Positions 9,401 through 19,311 are shown, numbered from the stretch's first letter. The stretch is DNA of 64,000 bases from Pectobacterium atrosepticum (GCA_019056595.1 CP036163.1:682001-746000), one strand, 5' to 3'. Translations and numbers: made by a program. The notes: a model not told the origin generated them from the letters alone.

Positions 9401-10370
9401 CCTCTGCCGTATCGCGAATTTCACGTTCACCGCTCATGAAGACCAGAATATCCCCCGGCCCTTCGCGCGTAAGCTCATCAACCGCATCAAAAATCGCCTG
9501 TAGCTGGTCGCGCTCGCTGTCATCAGCGTCTTCCACCACGGGACGATAGCGCACATCCACCGGATACGTTCGGCCAGACACTTCAATGATCGGCGCATTA
9601 TTAAAATGGCGGGAGAAGCGCTGCGGATCGATGGTGGCCGACGTAATAATCACTTTTAAATCGGGGCGTTTTGGTAAAAGCTGGCACAAATAGCCCATAA
9701 TGAAATCGATATTCAGGCTGCGTTCGTGCGCTTCATCGATAATCAGCGTGTCGTACTGCATCAACAGGCGATCTTGCTGAATTTCAGCCAGCAAAATACC
9801 GTCGGTCATCAACTTGACCAGCGTATTGTCACCGACTTGATCGTTAAAACGGACTTTATATCCGACGCTGCCGCCCAGCGGCGTTTCCAACTCTGCGGCA
9901 ATGCGATCGGCAACGGTTCTGGCCGCCAGACGGCGCGGCTGCGTGTGGCCAATCAGACCGTGCACACCGCGACCCAGTTCAAGACAGATTTTCGGCAACT
10001 GCGTGGTCTTACCCGACCCCGTCTCACCTGCGACGATAATTACCTGATTATTACGCAGGGCCTCCAGTATCTCGTCTTTTTTCTGGCTAACGGGAAGCTG
10101 TTCAGGATAGTGAATCGTCGGACAGCTTGCCCGCCGGTTTTCGACTTTCTGGCGTGCAGCAGCGATTTCCCCCTCAATTTCCTGAGCGATGGCGGCCTGA
10201 GCCTGCGGGCTACTGACCTTCGCTGCGCCCTGTAAACGGCGGCGCAAACGTTGCCGATCGCGAAGCATTAGCTCACTTAACTGCGTAGATAATGCACTGA
10301 GAGGTGATTTCACGTTGCTCTTCCTTAATCGTTTTCTAATTCTTTTCTCTGTCGGGGAGATGATCGCCAC
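6426..10370 (-). CDS. hrpA: ATP-dependent RNA helicase HrpA
   Basis: DEAH-box RNA helicase of 1314 residues, close to the usual length of about 1300. In order: a basic N-terminal region, motif I GETGSGKTT (residues 115-123), DEAH motif II (IIDEAHERSLN), motif III SAT (ITSATI), the C-terminal RecA domain with the motif VI region ASANQRKGRCGRVAAG, then the HA2/OB-fold region and the long HrpA-specific C-terminal extension (DUF3418 type). In E. coli HrpA acts on stalled or collided ribosomes and in processing of some mRNAs. It is transcribed opposite to azoR, as in E. coli. No frameshift is seen. Confidence 0.96.
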   Translation of the reverse strand: MAIISPTEKRIRKRLRKSNVKSPLSALSTQLSELMLRDRQRLRRRLQGAAKVSSPQAQAAIAQEIEGEIAAARQKVENRRASCPTIHYPEQLPVSQKKDEILEALRNNQVIIVAGETGSGKTTQLPKICLELGRGVHGLIGHTQPRRLAARTVADRIAAELETPLGGSVGYKVRFNDQVGDNTLVKLMTDGILLAEIQQDRLLMQYDTLIIDEAHERSLNIDFIMGYLCQLLPKRPDLKVIITSATIDPQRFSRHFNNAPIIEVSGRTYPVDVRYRPVVEDADDSERDQLQAIFDAVDELTREGPGDILVFMSGEREIRDTAEALTRLDLPHTEILPLYARLSNQEQNRVFQSHHGRRIVLATNVAETSLTVPGIRYVIDPGTARISRYSFRTKVQRLPIEPVSQASANQRKGRCGRVAAGVCIRLYSEQDFLSRPEFTDPEILRTNLASVILQMTSLGLGDIAAFPFVEAPDKRNIQDGVRLLEELGAIHLAENGHYHLTPQGQQLAQLPIDPRLARMVLEARKTGCVREVMVITAALSIQDPRERPMDKKQASDEKHRRFADKDSDFLAFVNLWDYLREQQKALSSGQFRRQCRTDFLNYLRVREWQDIYTQLRQVVKELGLPVNSEPADYLSIHCALLTGLLSHIGQKDIEKQEFSGARNARFAIFPGSGLFKKPPKWTMVAELVETSRLWGRIAARIEPEWIEPLAQHLIKRSYSDPHWEKAQGTVMAQEKVTLFGLPIVAARKVNYSQIDPTLAREMFIRHGLVEGDWQTHHAFFRANLKLLAEVEDLEHKSRRRDILVDDETLFAFYDQRLPHDVVSSRHFDTWWKGASRDNADLLNFEKSMLIKDGAEKVSALDYPNFWHQGSLKLRLSYQFEPGADADGVTVHIPLPILNQVREEGFEWQIPGVRRELTIALIKSLPKPLRRNFVPAPNYAEAFLARTTPLEKGLLDALERELRLMTGVTVPREAWQWDQVPDHLKITFRVIDEKNRTQREGKDLNALKDQLKDKVQQTLSSVVDDGLEQRGLHVWSFGSLPNCYEQKRGGYSVKAYPALVDEKDSVAIRLFDTPHQQQQVMRQGLRRLLLLNIPSPIKYLHEKLPNKAKLGLYFNPYGKVMDLIDDCIACAVDKLIESSGGPVWQEDAFQQLHEKVRAELNETVVDIAKQVEQILTAVFTINKRLKGRIDMAMALALSDIKSQMSGLVFRGFVTENGWQRLPDVLRYLHAIERRLEKLAQDVHRDRAQMLKVEQVQQAWQQWWNKLPAERRDDDDVKAVRWMLEELRVSYFAQQLGTPFPISDKRVLQAMEQVEG

Positions 10371-10571
10371 CGAATCTGGCTCAATTGAGCCTAACCTGAT
10401 TTTAAGGCACTGAATTTTTAAGCCGTGGATAGTAGCACATTGTCATAACCGGCTCTAATGGCACCACCTGGTCTTAGGTAAGAACGGTCTTATGCAAAAA
10501 CTGTCTTATTCAATAAAATCGAATAAAGACCTCGAATATTTGCACTTTTTACTTTCCAGAACACCGCATAA

Positions 10572-11237
<666 letters not shown>

Positions 11238-11240
11238 CGA

Positions 11241-11265
11241 ACCATTATTCATCGCGAATAATGGT
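11241..11265 (+). terminator. Hairpin after azoR
   Basis: Perfect 10-bp inverted repeat ACCATTATTC / GAATAATGGT with a 5-base loop, beginning 3 bases after the azoR stop. No strong T-run follows, so termination efficiency is uncertain. Confidence 0.45.
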
Positions 11266-11268
11266 TCA

Positions 11269-11472
<204 letters not shown>

Positions 11473-11507
11473 CCGACCTTGCCATTACATTGATTTAATT
11501 GGCTTAA

Positions 11508-11738
11508 TTATTGCGCGCCTTCCGGCGCGCTTTTCTTTATCTCATCACCTGCCGCATTGTCGGATCTTTCCAGCAGTTGCGTCGCTTCTTTATCCGCTTT
11601 GATGTGAATCTCATGCTCGATCTTCACATTCATATTGATGGTGATCGGCTCTTTGGGCGCGGCAACCTCAATGCGCGGCACACATCCCGTCAGGAAGGCT
11701 ACCGTGCAACACACCAGCACTGTCTCGCTTTTATTCAT
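11508..11738 (-). CDS. ynbE: Outer-membrane lipoprotein YnbE
   Basis: Small lipoprotein: signal peptide with lipobox LTGC, followed by PRIEVAAPKEPITINMNVKIEHEIHIKAD, which is the YnbE hallmark. YnbE partners the AsmA-like bridge protein YdbH in lipid transport between the membranes. It lies 15 bases downstream of ydbH in the same operon. At 76 residues it is longer than the roughly 61-residue E. coli protein. The extra C-terminal residues (about DEIKKSAPEGAQ) are encoded by sequence that on the opposite strand forms a GC-rich terminator. The usual third gene, ydbL, is absent downstream, where an ERIC element begins 35 bases after the stop. Confidence 0.92.
   Translation of the reverse strand: MNKSETVLVCCTVAFLTGCVPRIEVAAPKEPITINMNVKIEHEIHIKADKEATQLLERSDNAAGDEIKKSAPEGAQ
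11513..11534 (+). terminator. Rho-independent terminator overlapping the ynbE 3' end
   Basis: GCGCGCC / GGCGCGC stem (7 bp) with loop TTCC is followed by TTTT CTTT on the plus strand. It is placed to stop transcripts coming from azoR through the ERIC element, and lies inside the last codons of ynbE on the other strand. Confidence 0.75.
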
Positions 11739-11753
11739 TGTCCTGCCTTGAGT

Positions 11754-14345
11754 TTATTCATTCGCCTGCTGTTCCAGCGTATCCCGCAAGTTATCGCCAA
11801 AGCGCAAACTGCGCCATAGTTGGAAGATATTCTCCTGATGGCGATAGTTAAGAATAACCTGTCGTTTCGCGCTGAGCTGCGGATTTTTCCCCTGCACCCG
11901 CGACGTTAATGTCAGCTCACCTTGGTTATTCAGGTCAAGCGTGGCATAAGAACGCCCGATCTCCAGATAGCGCAACCAACCAATCGCCGCACCGCCCGCC
12001 AAACTTTTACTCGCTAACTCGTCTGCCAGTTGGTTATCCAATCGTAGCGTCAGGAAACCATCGTTGGTAATTCGTCCACCTTCAATCAGCGTGGTCGGAT
12101 GATTAAAATTCAGCGGAAGCGTACCACTCACACGCCCGGACAGCGCAAACTGCTTTTGCTTTACCACAGTGATCAGTTCGCTGAGATCGACACTCTTAAC
12201 GGTGAGAAGTGCCGGCTCACGCTGCGGCCAGCGCAACGTGGACAGGCCGACATGCCCATTCAATACGTCCATATCAGCCTGAGACATAATCAGCGGTCGT
12301 CGCTCACTGTACGGATAAAACCCTTGTAGATCGACGCGGATATTGTTCATCCTAAACAGGTTATCCAATACATCGATTCGCAGCGTGACGGGCTGCTTGA
12401 CGCCCAGTTGCCAACGTTGATCTTTCAGGCGATAAGGGAGAACAAAATTTACCCCGCTAACTTCGCCATCCTGTAGCCATAGCCCACCATTTTTCACCAC
12501 CCAATGTCCGCCAGCGCTGAACCCTTCTTTACGTGCAGCGGAAAAGGCCGCCTGTGCGTAAAACTGTCCGGTGCGGATATTCATTTTCAACAACGGGGAA
12601 AGCAGAGGCTGAAACACCTTAAGCGGCTGTATTGGCCACCATGCGCCACCGCGCAGTCGCTCACCATCCCAGCGTCCGCGCAGCCTAACGGGCCCAATAT
12701 CTTCAGCCTGTAGCTGCCCCTGTAGCTGGAAATCATTTGGGCTGCGCCCCTGCATTTCCAGCGTTAACAATGAAGGCGGTAAATAGCCACCGTTGCTGAA
12801 GTGCGCTCGCTCGGAGGCCAGTTGCAACGCCCCTTGAAAATGTTCGCCTGAGCGGGCGCGCTGCCAACGGATCGGCTCAGTAATCGTCAGGCGAGGCTGG
12901 TGTACCGTCACAATGCCATAACCCAGTTGGTCCAGCCCACTCGACAGTTGGCTCACTTCAATCAGCGTATCCTGCCAACGACCTCGACCCGCTACGTCCC
13001 ACTGTCCTTTCAGCGGCGGCAGGCGACCACTGCCCCAATAGCGCCATTGCCACTCACCTTGGTCCGGCCAGAAATCCTGCGCCTGACCGTCAAGGTGCAG
13101 GTTAAAGCGTCCCCAGTATGCTTCCCGTGCCTTCACAATCGCCTGTAGCCGCCCATTCACGCCCGTCGCACTGATCCTAACGCCAGCCAGCGGCCAACGC
13201 GCTTCTTCAAGATAAATCTGTGGTGCGGGCGTTCCCCAGGCACGTAGCAGCGCGCCCGGTAAAAGAGAGAGTTCGGGGTTGAGAATAGAACCCTGCAAAA
13301 TCCCCGGTAGCGTCGCCGTCAGGGAGAGCGCCGGTAAGTTAGCCTGTCCGGTAAGCTGAAAGCGCAATTCACTGTTGAGCAAACCGATATTGCCCGGCCC
13401 CAGCACCAACACGGCGTTAGCCTTGCCGTTATGTCCTTGCGTCAGCATATTCAACCGCGCATTAATCGTGGTGGCATCCAGCCCTTGCCGCCAGTGCTGT
13501 AATGTCATGGCTACTTGCCCTGAGAGTGGCTGATCCGCATAAGGCCAGCGCCAGACGCCGTTAATGACCTGAATAACGTCATCCGTCAGTTGCCACGGCA
13601 GCGATATCAGCGGCGTCTCATCATTCGCCGCATTCAGTACCAGTTCGCCTTGCTGCTTATGCCAATCCAACAGGAGCGAGAGCGGATCCGGCGTCTGCCC
13701 TGAATCCAGCTTGCCGGTAAGCCGCCCCCGCACCGGTGCGGCATCCAGTGTATCGGCCAACTCCATCTCACCACTGACTTGTAAACGCACAAATCCTGCT
13801 GGCGTGGCAAGCGTGCTTTCATGCAGAGTCAGGCGTGTATCATTTAGCTCTGCCCTAAACGCTAACTGATCGCCCTGATAATCGAGTGTTTGTTGTTGTT
13901 TGCCATCGCTACTGAACCTCACCTGTCCGGCATAATCCTGCCAAGGCTGTAGCGTAAATGTCTTTACCTGAATAGTGGCAGCAGGCAGTCGCCGCTGCCA
14001 TTGCGATAGCTGCACCGCAGGTTCAGTGCTGTTACCTGCTGGCACATGCTGCAAGCAGTCGCTGTTTAACGTCACAGCATCAATATCGGCATGCCATCGC
14101 CAGCTATGCCAGCGCAACGTCATATTCCGTACGTCAAATAGCGTGCATTCCCCAGCCGTAATACTGAATCCCGCGCTATGTAGCCCGCCGCCCTGCCAGC
14201 CAGGCGACCCATTTACGGTCAACGACAGGCCCGCAGGTAGCCAGATTTCGGCAAGGCGCGGCAGCCACTGTGGCAATGCCCGCCAGGAGAGAAACAGCAA
14301 GGCTGCCAACAGAAAAGCGATTGGAAGTGCCTGTTTTTTAATCAT
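11754..14345 (-). CDS. ydbH: AsmA-like intermembrane lipid transport protein YdbH
   Basis: 863-residue AsmA-like protein with one N-terminal transmembrane anchor (residues about 8-24, LPIAFLLAALLFLSWRAL) and a long periplasmic beta-rich body. Together with TamB and YhdP, YdbH is one of the redundant bridges that carry phospholipids to the outer membrane, working with YnbE. The C-terminal part contains the conserved region NHPTTLIEGGRITNDGFLTLRLDNQLADELASKS typical of the family. ynbE follows on the same strand after 15 bases. Length agrees with E. coli YdbH (about 880). No defects seen. Confidence 0.92.
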   Translation of the reverse strand: MIKKQALPIAFLLAALLFLSWRALPQWLPRLAEIWLPAGLSLTVNGSPGWQGGGLHSAGFSITAGECTLFDVRNMTLRWHSWRWHADIDAVTLNSDCLQHVPAGNSTEPAVQLSQWQRRLPAATIQVKTFTLQPWQDYAGQVRFSSDGKQQQTLDYQGDQLAFRAELNDTRLTLHESTLATPAGFVRLQVSGEMELADTLDAAPVRGRLTGKLDSGQTPDPLSLLLDWHKQQGELVLNAANDETPLISLPWQLTDDVIQVINGVWRWPYADQPLSGQVAMTLQHWRQGLDATTINARLNMLTQGHNGKANAVLVLGPGNIGLLNSELRFQLTGQANLPALSLTATLPGILQGSILNPELSLLPGALLRAWGTPAPQIYLEEARWPLAGVRISATGVNGRLQAIVKAREAYWGRFNLHLDGQAQDFWPDQGEWQWRYWGSGRLPPLKGQWDVAGRGRWQDTLIEVSQLSSGLDQLGYGIVTVHQPRLTITEPIRWQRARSGEHFQGALQLASERAHFSNGGYLPPSLLTLEMQGRSPNDFQLQGQLQAEDIGPVRLRGRWDGERLRGGAWWPIQPLKVFQPLLSPLLKMNIRTGQFYAQAAFSAARKEGFSAGGHWVVKNGGLWLQDGEVSGVNFVLPYRLKDQRWQLGVKQPVTLRIDVLDNLFRMNNIRVDLQGFYPYSERRPLIMSQADMDVLNGHVGLSTLRWPQREPALLTVKSVDLSELITVVKQKQFALSGRVSGTLPLNFNHPTTLIEGGRITNDGFLTLRLDNQLADELASKSLAGGAAIGWLRYLEIGRSYATLDLNNQGELTLTSRVQGKNPQLSAKRQVILNYRHQENIFQLWRSLRFGDNLRDTLEQQANE

Positions 14346-14718
14346 TAGAGAATGTTAAGCATATGTTCAATGTCCGTAAAAATCCGTCCTGAATTTACCC
14401 GTTGATTGTTCATTCACAAATAGCTCTTTTTATTAACAAATAACCCTACCCAACTCACATTTAGCCCTATTGTGCGTACAGGCTCATTACCCTTTCGTGG
14501 TAAAATGTTTAATTGAGGTTATATTTTGTAATGAATCTCGTTATCTCATCATGAACAAAGCGTTTCTGGGTGGATATCAGGATTATCTCCTTCTGTCCGA
14601 ATCGCCTTAAAAAAAAGCAATGAGCAACCTGAACCATTACCGCTATCCGCTGATTCATTTTCGTGGGTATGCCTCATGTTAAATCAGTAATCGGACACAG
14701 CATATCAAGGACTGCTTT
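14346..14718. other. Intergenic region, ydbH to first aer
   Basis: 373 bases between divergent genes. They should contain the promoters of ydbH and of the first chemoreceptor. The sequence is A/T-rich with no supported gene. I looked for and did not find a convincing flagellar sigma-28 promoter. Confidence 0.4.
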
Positions 14719-16272
14719 ATGCGTAATAACACCCCAGTCACCGACCATCAACTCCCGCTTTCTGAAAAAACCAGACTCATGTCGGTCACCACGCCAGAAA
14801 GCCACATTACTTATGCAAACAAAGATTTTATTGATGTCAGCGGCTACACCACCGATGAGCTGATGGGGCAGCCCCATAATCTTATCCGACACCCGGATAT
14901 GCCACCAGCCGCCTTCGCAGATATGTGGAAAACGCTGCGTGCAGGGAATATCTGGACGGGAATTGTAAAAAATCGGTGCAAAAATGGCGATCATTATTGG
15001 GTAAAATCCAGCACCACGCCGTTGAGAAAAGGCGGTGAGATTACCGGTTATATGTCTGTGCGAACCGCCGCGTCGCCCGACGAAATTCGCCAAGCCGAGA
15101 CGCTCTATGCCAGTGCGAACGAAGGTAAACTGAAACACCGCACGTTCCATCACGGTCTACTTATTTATACTGGACCATTGCGTATCCTGAGCCTTTTTAA
15201 AACCATGCCGCTACGCTGGCGCATCCGCAGCTATTTTCTGCTCTTTAGCCTGATTCCATTAATCGCCGCCTATTCCCTACTGGCGGGAACGGCATTGGCT
15301 TCTGTGCTTTTTCCGCTGCTTATCGCCTGCTGTTTTGTCAGTGGAGAGCTTCTGGTGCACCATGTCGCCCGCCCCATCGAGCAAATATTGGCTCAGGCCA
15401 TGCGTTCCGCTGCCGGACAGGCAGACAATCTAACGCAGCTTAATCGCGTGGATGAAATTGGCATGTTAATGCGGGCAGTAAACCAGTCCGGTATGAACTT
15501 CCGCACTTTCGTGGACGATGTGAACACCAATCTGAGCGAGCTGAAAAACGCCTGTAATGAAATCGCGCAAGGCAACCATACGCTGGCACAGTGCTGCGAG
15601 GAGACGGAAAAAAGCCTGCAACAGACTGCCGCGTCCGTGGAACAGCTCACTGCAACAATAAAAAGTAATGCGGAAGCCTCGCTTCAAGCCTCTATATACA
15701 CGCAGGATGTGAATCAGGCGGTGAACTCTGGCGAACAGGCCGTCAGCCAGGTCTCCGATACGATGGAGACGATCACACGCTCCAGCGAACGCATTACGGA
15801 TATCGTCAGCGTGATGGATAATCTCGCGTTTCAGACTAATATTCTCGCCGTGAACGCCGCCGTCGAAGCTGCGCATGCCGGAGAACAGGGGAAGAGTTTT
15901 GCGGTGGTCGCGAGTGAAGTTCGTTCGTTAGCGCAGCGCAGTGCCTCCTCCTCCAGCGATATTTCGACCATTATTGACGAAACGCTGAATAGTATCCGTA
16001 CCGGCGAACAGCAGGTCTCGCATACACACAAATCCATGAGCAATATTCTGCTTCAGGTTCAGCACGTCACTAATTTGATGAATGAGATCAGCCTCGCAAC
16101 GCAGGAACAATCTTTAGGGCTGGAGCAAATTAATGAGGCGGTAAATCGCATTGATGAACTCACACATCAGAATACCGCATTGGCCAGTCAGTCACATTCA
16201 GCCACCGATCACCTGCAACAGCAGATATCGAGTATGGTACAGGCTGCCTCGGTCTTCAGCCTTTCCCGCTAA
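14719..16272 (+). CDS. Aer-type PAS chemoreceptor (copy 1)
   Basis: 517-residue energy/aerotaxis receptor. The N-terminal PAS domain (about residues 10-120) carries the Aer signature ITYANKDFIDVSGYTTDELMGQPHNLIRHPDMPPAAFADMW (split here only by wording), which binds FAD in Aer. Two closely spaced hydrophobic segments (about 170-215) form the membrane anchor with no periplasmic domain. Then come HAMP-like and methyl-accepting signalling domains with the tip DNLAFQTNILAVNAAVEAAH. The C-terminus ends SVFSLSR and lacks the NWETF-type pentapeptide for CheR/CheB tethering. ATG 14719 has an AAGGA ribosome site. A paralogue of identical length follows. Confidence 0.88.
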   Translation: MRNNTPVTDHQLPLSEKTRLMSVTTPESHITYANKDFIDVSGYTTDELMGQPHNLIRHPDMPPAAFADMWKTLRAGNIWTGIVKNRCKNGDHYWVKSSTTPLRKGGEITGYMSVRTAASPDEIRQAETLYASANEGKLKHRTFHHGLLIYTGPLRILSLFKTMPLRWRIRSYFLLFSLIPLIAAYSLLAGTALASVLFPLLIACCFVSGELLVHHVARPIEQILAQAMRSAAGQADNLTQLNRVDEIGMLMRAVNQSGMNFRTFVDDVNTNLSELKNACNEIAQGNHTLAQCCEETEKSLQQTAASVEQLTATIKSNAEASLQASIYTQDVNQAVNSGEQAVSQVSDTMETITRSSERITDIVSVMDNLAFQTNILAVNAAVEAAHAGEQGKSFAVVASEVRSLAQRSASSSSDISTIIDETLNSIRTGEQQVSHTHKSMSNILLQVQHVTNLMNEISLATQEQSLGLEQINEAVNRIDELTHQNTALASQSHSATDHLQQQISSMVQAASVFSLSR

Positions 16273-16616
16273 TCTCATCTTTAACGGGCGCTTACATCAG
16301 GGCGCTCGTCGCCTTCCCTCTCATCATCTCCCGTCGTTCTTCAACATGTGTTGCCCACAGTGCAAATTTGCAAAGGCATAATATACTTAGCAAATGAATG
16401 CTTTTGGTCATCAGCATGCGCGTTTGCAGCCAGTCAGGTCGGACAACTACTTTCCGAAAGGGAAAATAACGTAAGAAACTAATGAGAATATATAAATCCC
16501 TGAGCTAATTATTTCTTAGACATTGCCGTTAATTAGATAGCGTTAATCGTTTTTCAGTTAGCTAATGGATCTAAAAACATCATATTTACGCTTGCTTATA
16601 CTAAAAGGATCAATAA
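16273..16616. other. Intergenic region between the two chemoreceptor genes
   Basis: 344 bases, A/T-rich toward the downstream gene. No gene, RNA or clear terminator is recognised. The spacing suggests that the second receptor has its own promoter. The ribosome site AAAAGGA lies just before the downstream ATG. Confidence 0.4.
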
Positions 16617-18170
16617 ATGCGTAAGAATTTTCCTGTCAGCGATATTCAGTATTTATTAGATGAAAAAGCCAAGCTAATGTCGGTTACGACCACCGATAGT
16701 CATATCACTTATGCAAATGACGATTTTATTGATGCCAGTGGTTACGACTTTGAGGAAATCCTCCACCAACCTCACAATATCGTACGTCACCCAGATATGC
16801 CCCCGCTGGCGTTTGCCGACATGTGGGCAACGCTGAAGGCAGGTAAAATCTGGACGGCGGTCGTCAAGAACCGCCGTAAGAGTGGCGATTACTATTGGGT
16901 GAAGGCCAGTACGACGCCGCTGATGAAGGAAGGGAAAATAACAGGATATATGTCGGTGCGAACGCGCGTTTCTCAGGAAGAGATTCGACAAGCTGAAGCG
17001 CTTTATCATCAAATGAATGAGAATAAATTAAAAAACCGCCGACTGTATCAAGGATTGCTGATTTATAAAGGGCCGCTCAAGTTCCTTAGCTTATTTAATG
17101 TCATTCCGGTACGTTGGCGGATTAGAAGCTATGTTTTCCTTTTCATGTTATTCGCGCTTCTTTTCTTACTCGCAACCCTTCCACTCACCACACCGTTATT
17201 CGTTTTTGTTTTGGCGCTACTCGCTGGCGCGACAATAACCAGTGAATTATTAGTTCAGCACTTGGCAAAACCGCTGGAAAAAATTCTCCGCCAAGCCATT
17301 AATTCTGCATCCGGGCAGGCGGATAACTCGTTTCAACTTAATCGGGTGGATGAAGTGGGCATGTTATTACGCGCCGTCAATCAATCCGGTATGAATTTCC
17401 GTACGTTTGTCGATGATGTCAACGGCAAGCTGGCCGAGCTACGCCACGCCTGCGGCGAGATTGCTTCTGGGAATTACACGCTCAGCCAGCGCTGTGAAGA
17501 TACCGCACAAAGTTTGCAATCTACTGCGTCATCAATGGAAGAGTTAACGGCAACGATTCAAAGTAATGCGTCTGCCACACAGTTGGCGACACGATGTGCA
17601 AATGATGCCAATCAGGCTGCCGACGCTGGCGAGAAAGCGGTCAACCAAGTAACAGAGACGATGGCGACCATGACGCGTTCCAGCAAAGAGATCACCGACA
17701 TCATCAGCGTGCTGGATAATCTGGCGTTCCAGACCAATATTCTGGCGCTTAATGCGGCAGTAGAAGCGGCTCATGCTGGAGAACAAGGAAAGAGTTTCGC
17801 CGTGGTTGCGGGGGAAGTTCGTATTCTGGCACAGCGTAGCGCTGCTGCCGCAAAAGACATCGCGGAGATTATCGACACCACGATTGCGAATATTCACACC
17901 AGCGACAAATTGGTCAACCATACCAGCCAGTCAATGCAAAATATTTTAACGCAGGTGCAGCAGGTTACGCAGCTTGTGAATCAGATCAGCTTGGCGACAC
18001 AAGAGCAATCACAAGGGCTGGGGCAGATTAATTCCGCAGTGAACAACATTGATGAATTGACGCGCCAGAACACCATCTTAGCGACACATTCCAGTTCTGC
18101 CATCAACAGCCTGGAACAGCAGATATCTACCATGTCCGAAGCCGTATCGGTCTTCAGCATCCCTCGCTAA
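16617..18170 (+). CDS. Aer-type PAS chemoreceptor (copy 2)
   Basis: 517-residue paralogue of the preceding gene with the same order: PAS (ITYANDDFIDASGYDFEEIL, QPHNIVRHPDMPPLAFADMW), two adjacent transmembrane segments (about 170-215; WRIRSYVFLFMLFALLFLLA), HAMP-like segment and methyl-accepting signalling domain (LDNLAFQTNILALNAAVEAA). It ends SVFSIPR, without a tethering pentapeptide. The two copies agree through most of the PAS and signalling domains and diverge in the membrane region. Tandem duplication is the simplest origin. It may respond to a different redox or oxygen range than copy 1; this is inference. Confidence 0.88.
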   Translation: MRKNFPVSDIQYLLDEKAKLMSVTTTDSHITYANDDFIDASGYDFEEILHQPHNIVRHPDMPPLAFADMWATLKAGKIWTAVVKNRRKSGDYYWVKASTTPLMKEGKITGYMSVRTRVSQEEIRQAEALYHQMNENKLKNRRLYQGLLIYKGPLKFLSLFNVIPVRWRIRSYVFLFMLFALLFLLATLPLTTPLFVFVLALLAGATITSELLVQHLAKPLEKILRQAINSASGQADNSFQLNRVDEVGMLLRAVNQSGMNFRTFVDDVNGKLAELRHACGEIASGNYTLSQRCEDTAQSLQSTASSMEELTATIQSNASATQLATRCANDANQAADAGEKAVNQVTETMATMTRSSKEITDIISVLDNLAFQTNILALNAAVEAAHAGEQGKSFAVVAGEVRILAQRSAAAAKDIAEIIDTTIANIHTSDKLVNHTSQSMQNILTQVQQVTQLVNQISLATQEQSQGLGQINSAVNNIDELTRQNTILATHSSSAINSLEQQISTMSEAVSVFSIPR

Positions 18171-18204
18171 ATCCGTTCTTATGCAGTTATCACCTCTTAT
18201 TTTC

Positions 18205-18234
18205 AAACCGTTACTGTCAGTAAGGTAACGGTTT
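18205..18234 (+). terminator. Hairpin terminator after second aer
   Basis: Perfect 10-bp stem AAACCGTTAC / GTAACGGTTT with a 10-base loop, 34 bases after the stop. Only a short T-run is included in the stem end. Probable terminator ahead of the ldhA promoter. Confidence 0.55.
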
Positions 18235-18289
18235 GTCACCGCCCAATTTTCTGATAGCTTAATCTGAGGATTTTTCGGAGAAACTATCA

Positions 18290-19282
18290 ATGAAACTGGC
18301 AATTTACAGCACTAAGCAGTATGACCGTAAATATCTGGAACAGGTCAATCAGCAGTTTGGCTATGAACTGGAGTTTTTTGATTTCATGCTGACCTCGCGC
18401 ACAGCGAAAACAGCCGCGGGCTGTCAGGCCGTCTGCATCTTCGTGAATGATGATGGCAGCCGCGACGTGTTGACCGAACTGGCGGGGTTGGGCATTAAAA
18501 CACTGGCGCTACGCTGCGCAGGCTTTAACAATGTCGATTTGGAAGCCGCCAAGGAGCTGGGTATCAGCGTGGTACGCGTTCCCGCGTATTCCCCCGAGGC
18601 CGTCGCTGAGCATGCAGTCGGCCTGATGCTGACGCTCAACCGCCGTATTCACCGCGCCTATCAACGTACCCGCGACGCGAACTTCTCTCTGGAAGGGCTG
18701 ATTGGGTTCAATATGCACAACCGGACGGCGGGCATTATCGGTACTGGCAAAATCGGCATCGCCACCATGCGCATCCTGAAAGGCTTTGGCATGCGCCTGC
18801 TGGCATTCGATCCTTACCCGAACCCGCAGGCGTTAGAGTTAGGGGCGGAATATGTCGATCTCAAAACGCTGTACGCCAATGCGGACGTTATTTCTCTGCA
18901 TTGTCCGCTGACGCCAGAGAATCATCATCTGCTGAATCAGGCGGCCTTTGCACAAATGAAAAATGGCGTCATGATCGTCAATACCAGCCGTGGCGGACTG
19001 ATCGATTCGCAGGCCGCTATCGATGCATTGAAGCAGCAGAAAATTGGCGCGTTGGGTATGGACGTTTATGAAAACGAGCGCGATCTCTTCTTCGCCGATA
19101 AATCTAACGATGTAATCCAGGACGATATTTTCCGCCGTCTATCGGCGTGCCACAACGTACTGTTTACCGGACATCAGGCTTTCCTGACCGAAGAAGCGTT
19201 GATCAGTATTTCCCAAACCACGCTACAGAACCTGAAAGACATCAGCCAGAACGTGCCCTGCGCCAATCTGGTTACGCCTTAA
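18290..19282 (+). CDS. ldhA: Fermentative D-lactate dehydrogenase LdhA
   Basis: 330-residue cytoplasmic NAD-dependent D-2-hydroxyacid dehydrogenase that reduces pyruvate to D-lactate in mixed-acid fermentation. Seen: the N-terminal start MKLAIYSTKQYDRKYLE typical of LdhA, the nucleotide-binding loop GTGKIG (near residue 150), the catalytic Arg in NTSRGGLID, Glu in DVYENERDLFF and His in FTGHQAFLTEEAL. Length equals the E. coli protein. hslJ, which follows ldhA in E. coli, is not present. A YdbJ-like lipoprotein gene converges instead. Confidence 0.96.
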   Translation: MKLAIYSTKQYDRKYLEQVNQQFGYELEFFDFMLTSRTAKTAAGCQAVCIFVNDDGSRDVLTELAGLGIKTLALRCAGFNNVDLEAAKELGISVVRVPAYSPEAVAEHAVGLMLTLNRRIHRAYQRTRDANFSLEGLIGFNMHNRTAGIIGTGKIGIATMRILKGFGMRLLAFDPYPNPQALELGAEYVDLKTLYANADVISLHCPLTPENHHLLNQAAFAQMKNGVMIVNTSRGGLIDSQAAIDALKQQKIGALGMDVYENERDLFFADKSNDVIQDDIFRRLSACHNVLFTGHQAFLTEEALISISQTTLQNLKDISQNVPCANLVTP

Positions 19283-19289
19283 GGTTTTC

Positions 19290-19311
19290 TGCGGCAGTAC
19301 AGACTGCCGCA
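19290..19311. terminator. Hairpin between ldhA and the DUF333 gene
   Basis: Perfect 9-bp stem TGCGGCAGT / ACTGCCGCA with loop ACAG, placed between two converging stops. It has no T-run on either side but could limit read-through in both directions. Confidence 0.5.

Noticed and set aside
14640-14718. Flagellar sigma-28 promoter for the first chemoreceptor
   Set aside because: No sequence with acceptable -35 TAAA and -10 GCCGATAA at proper spacing was found.
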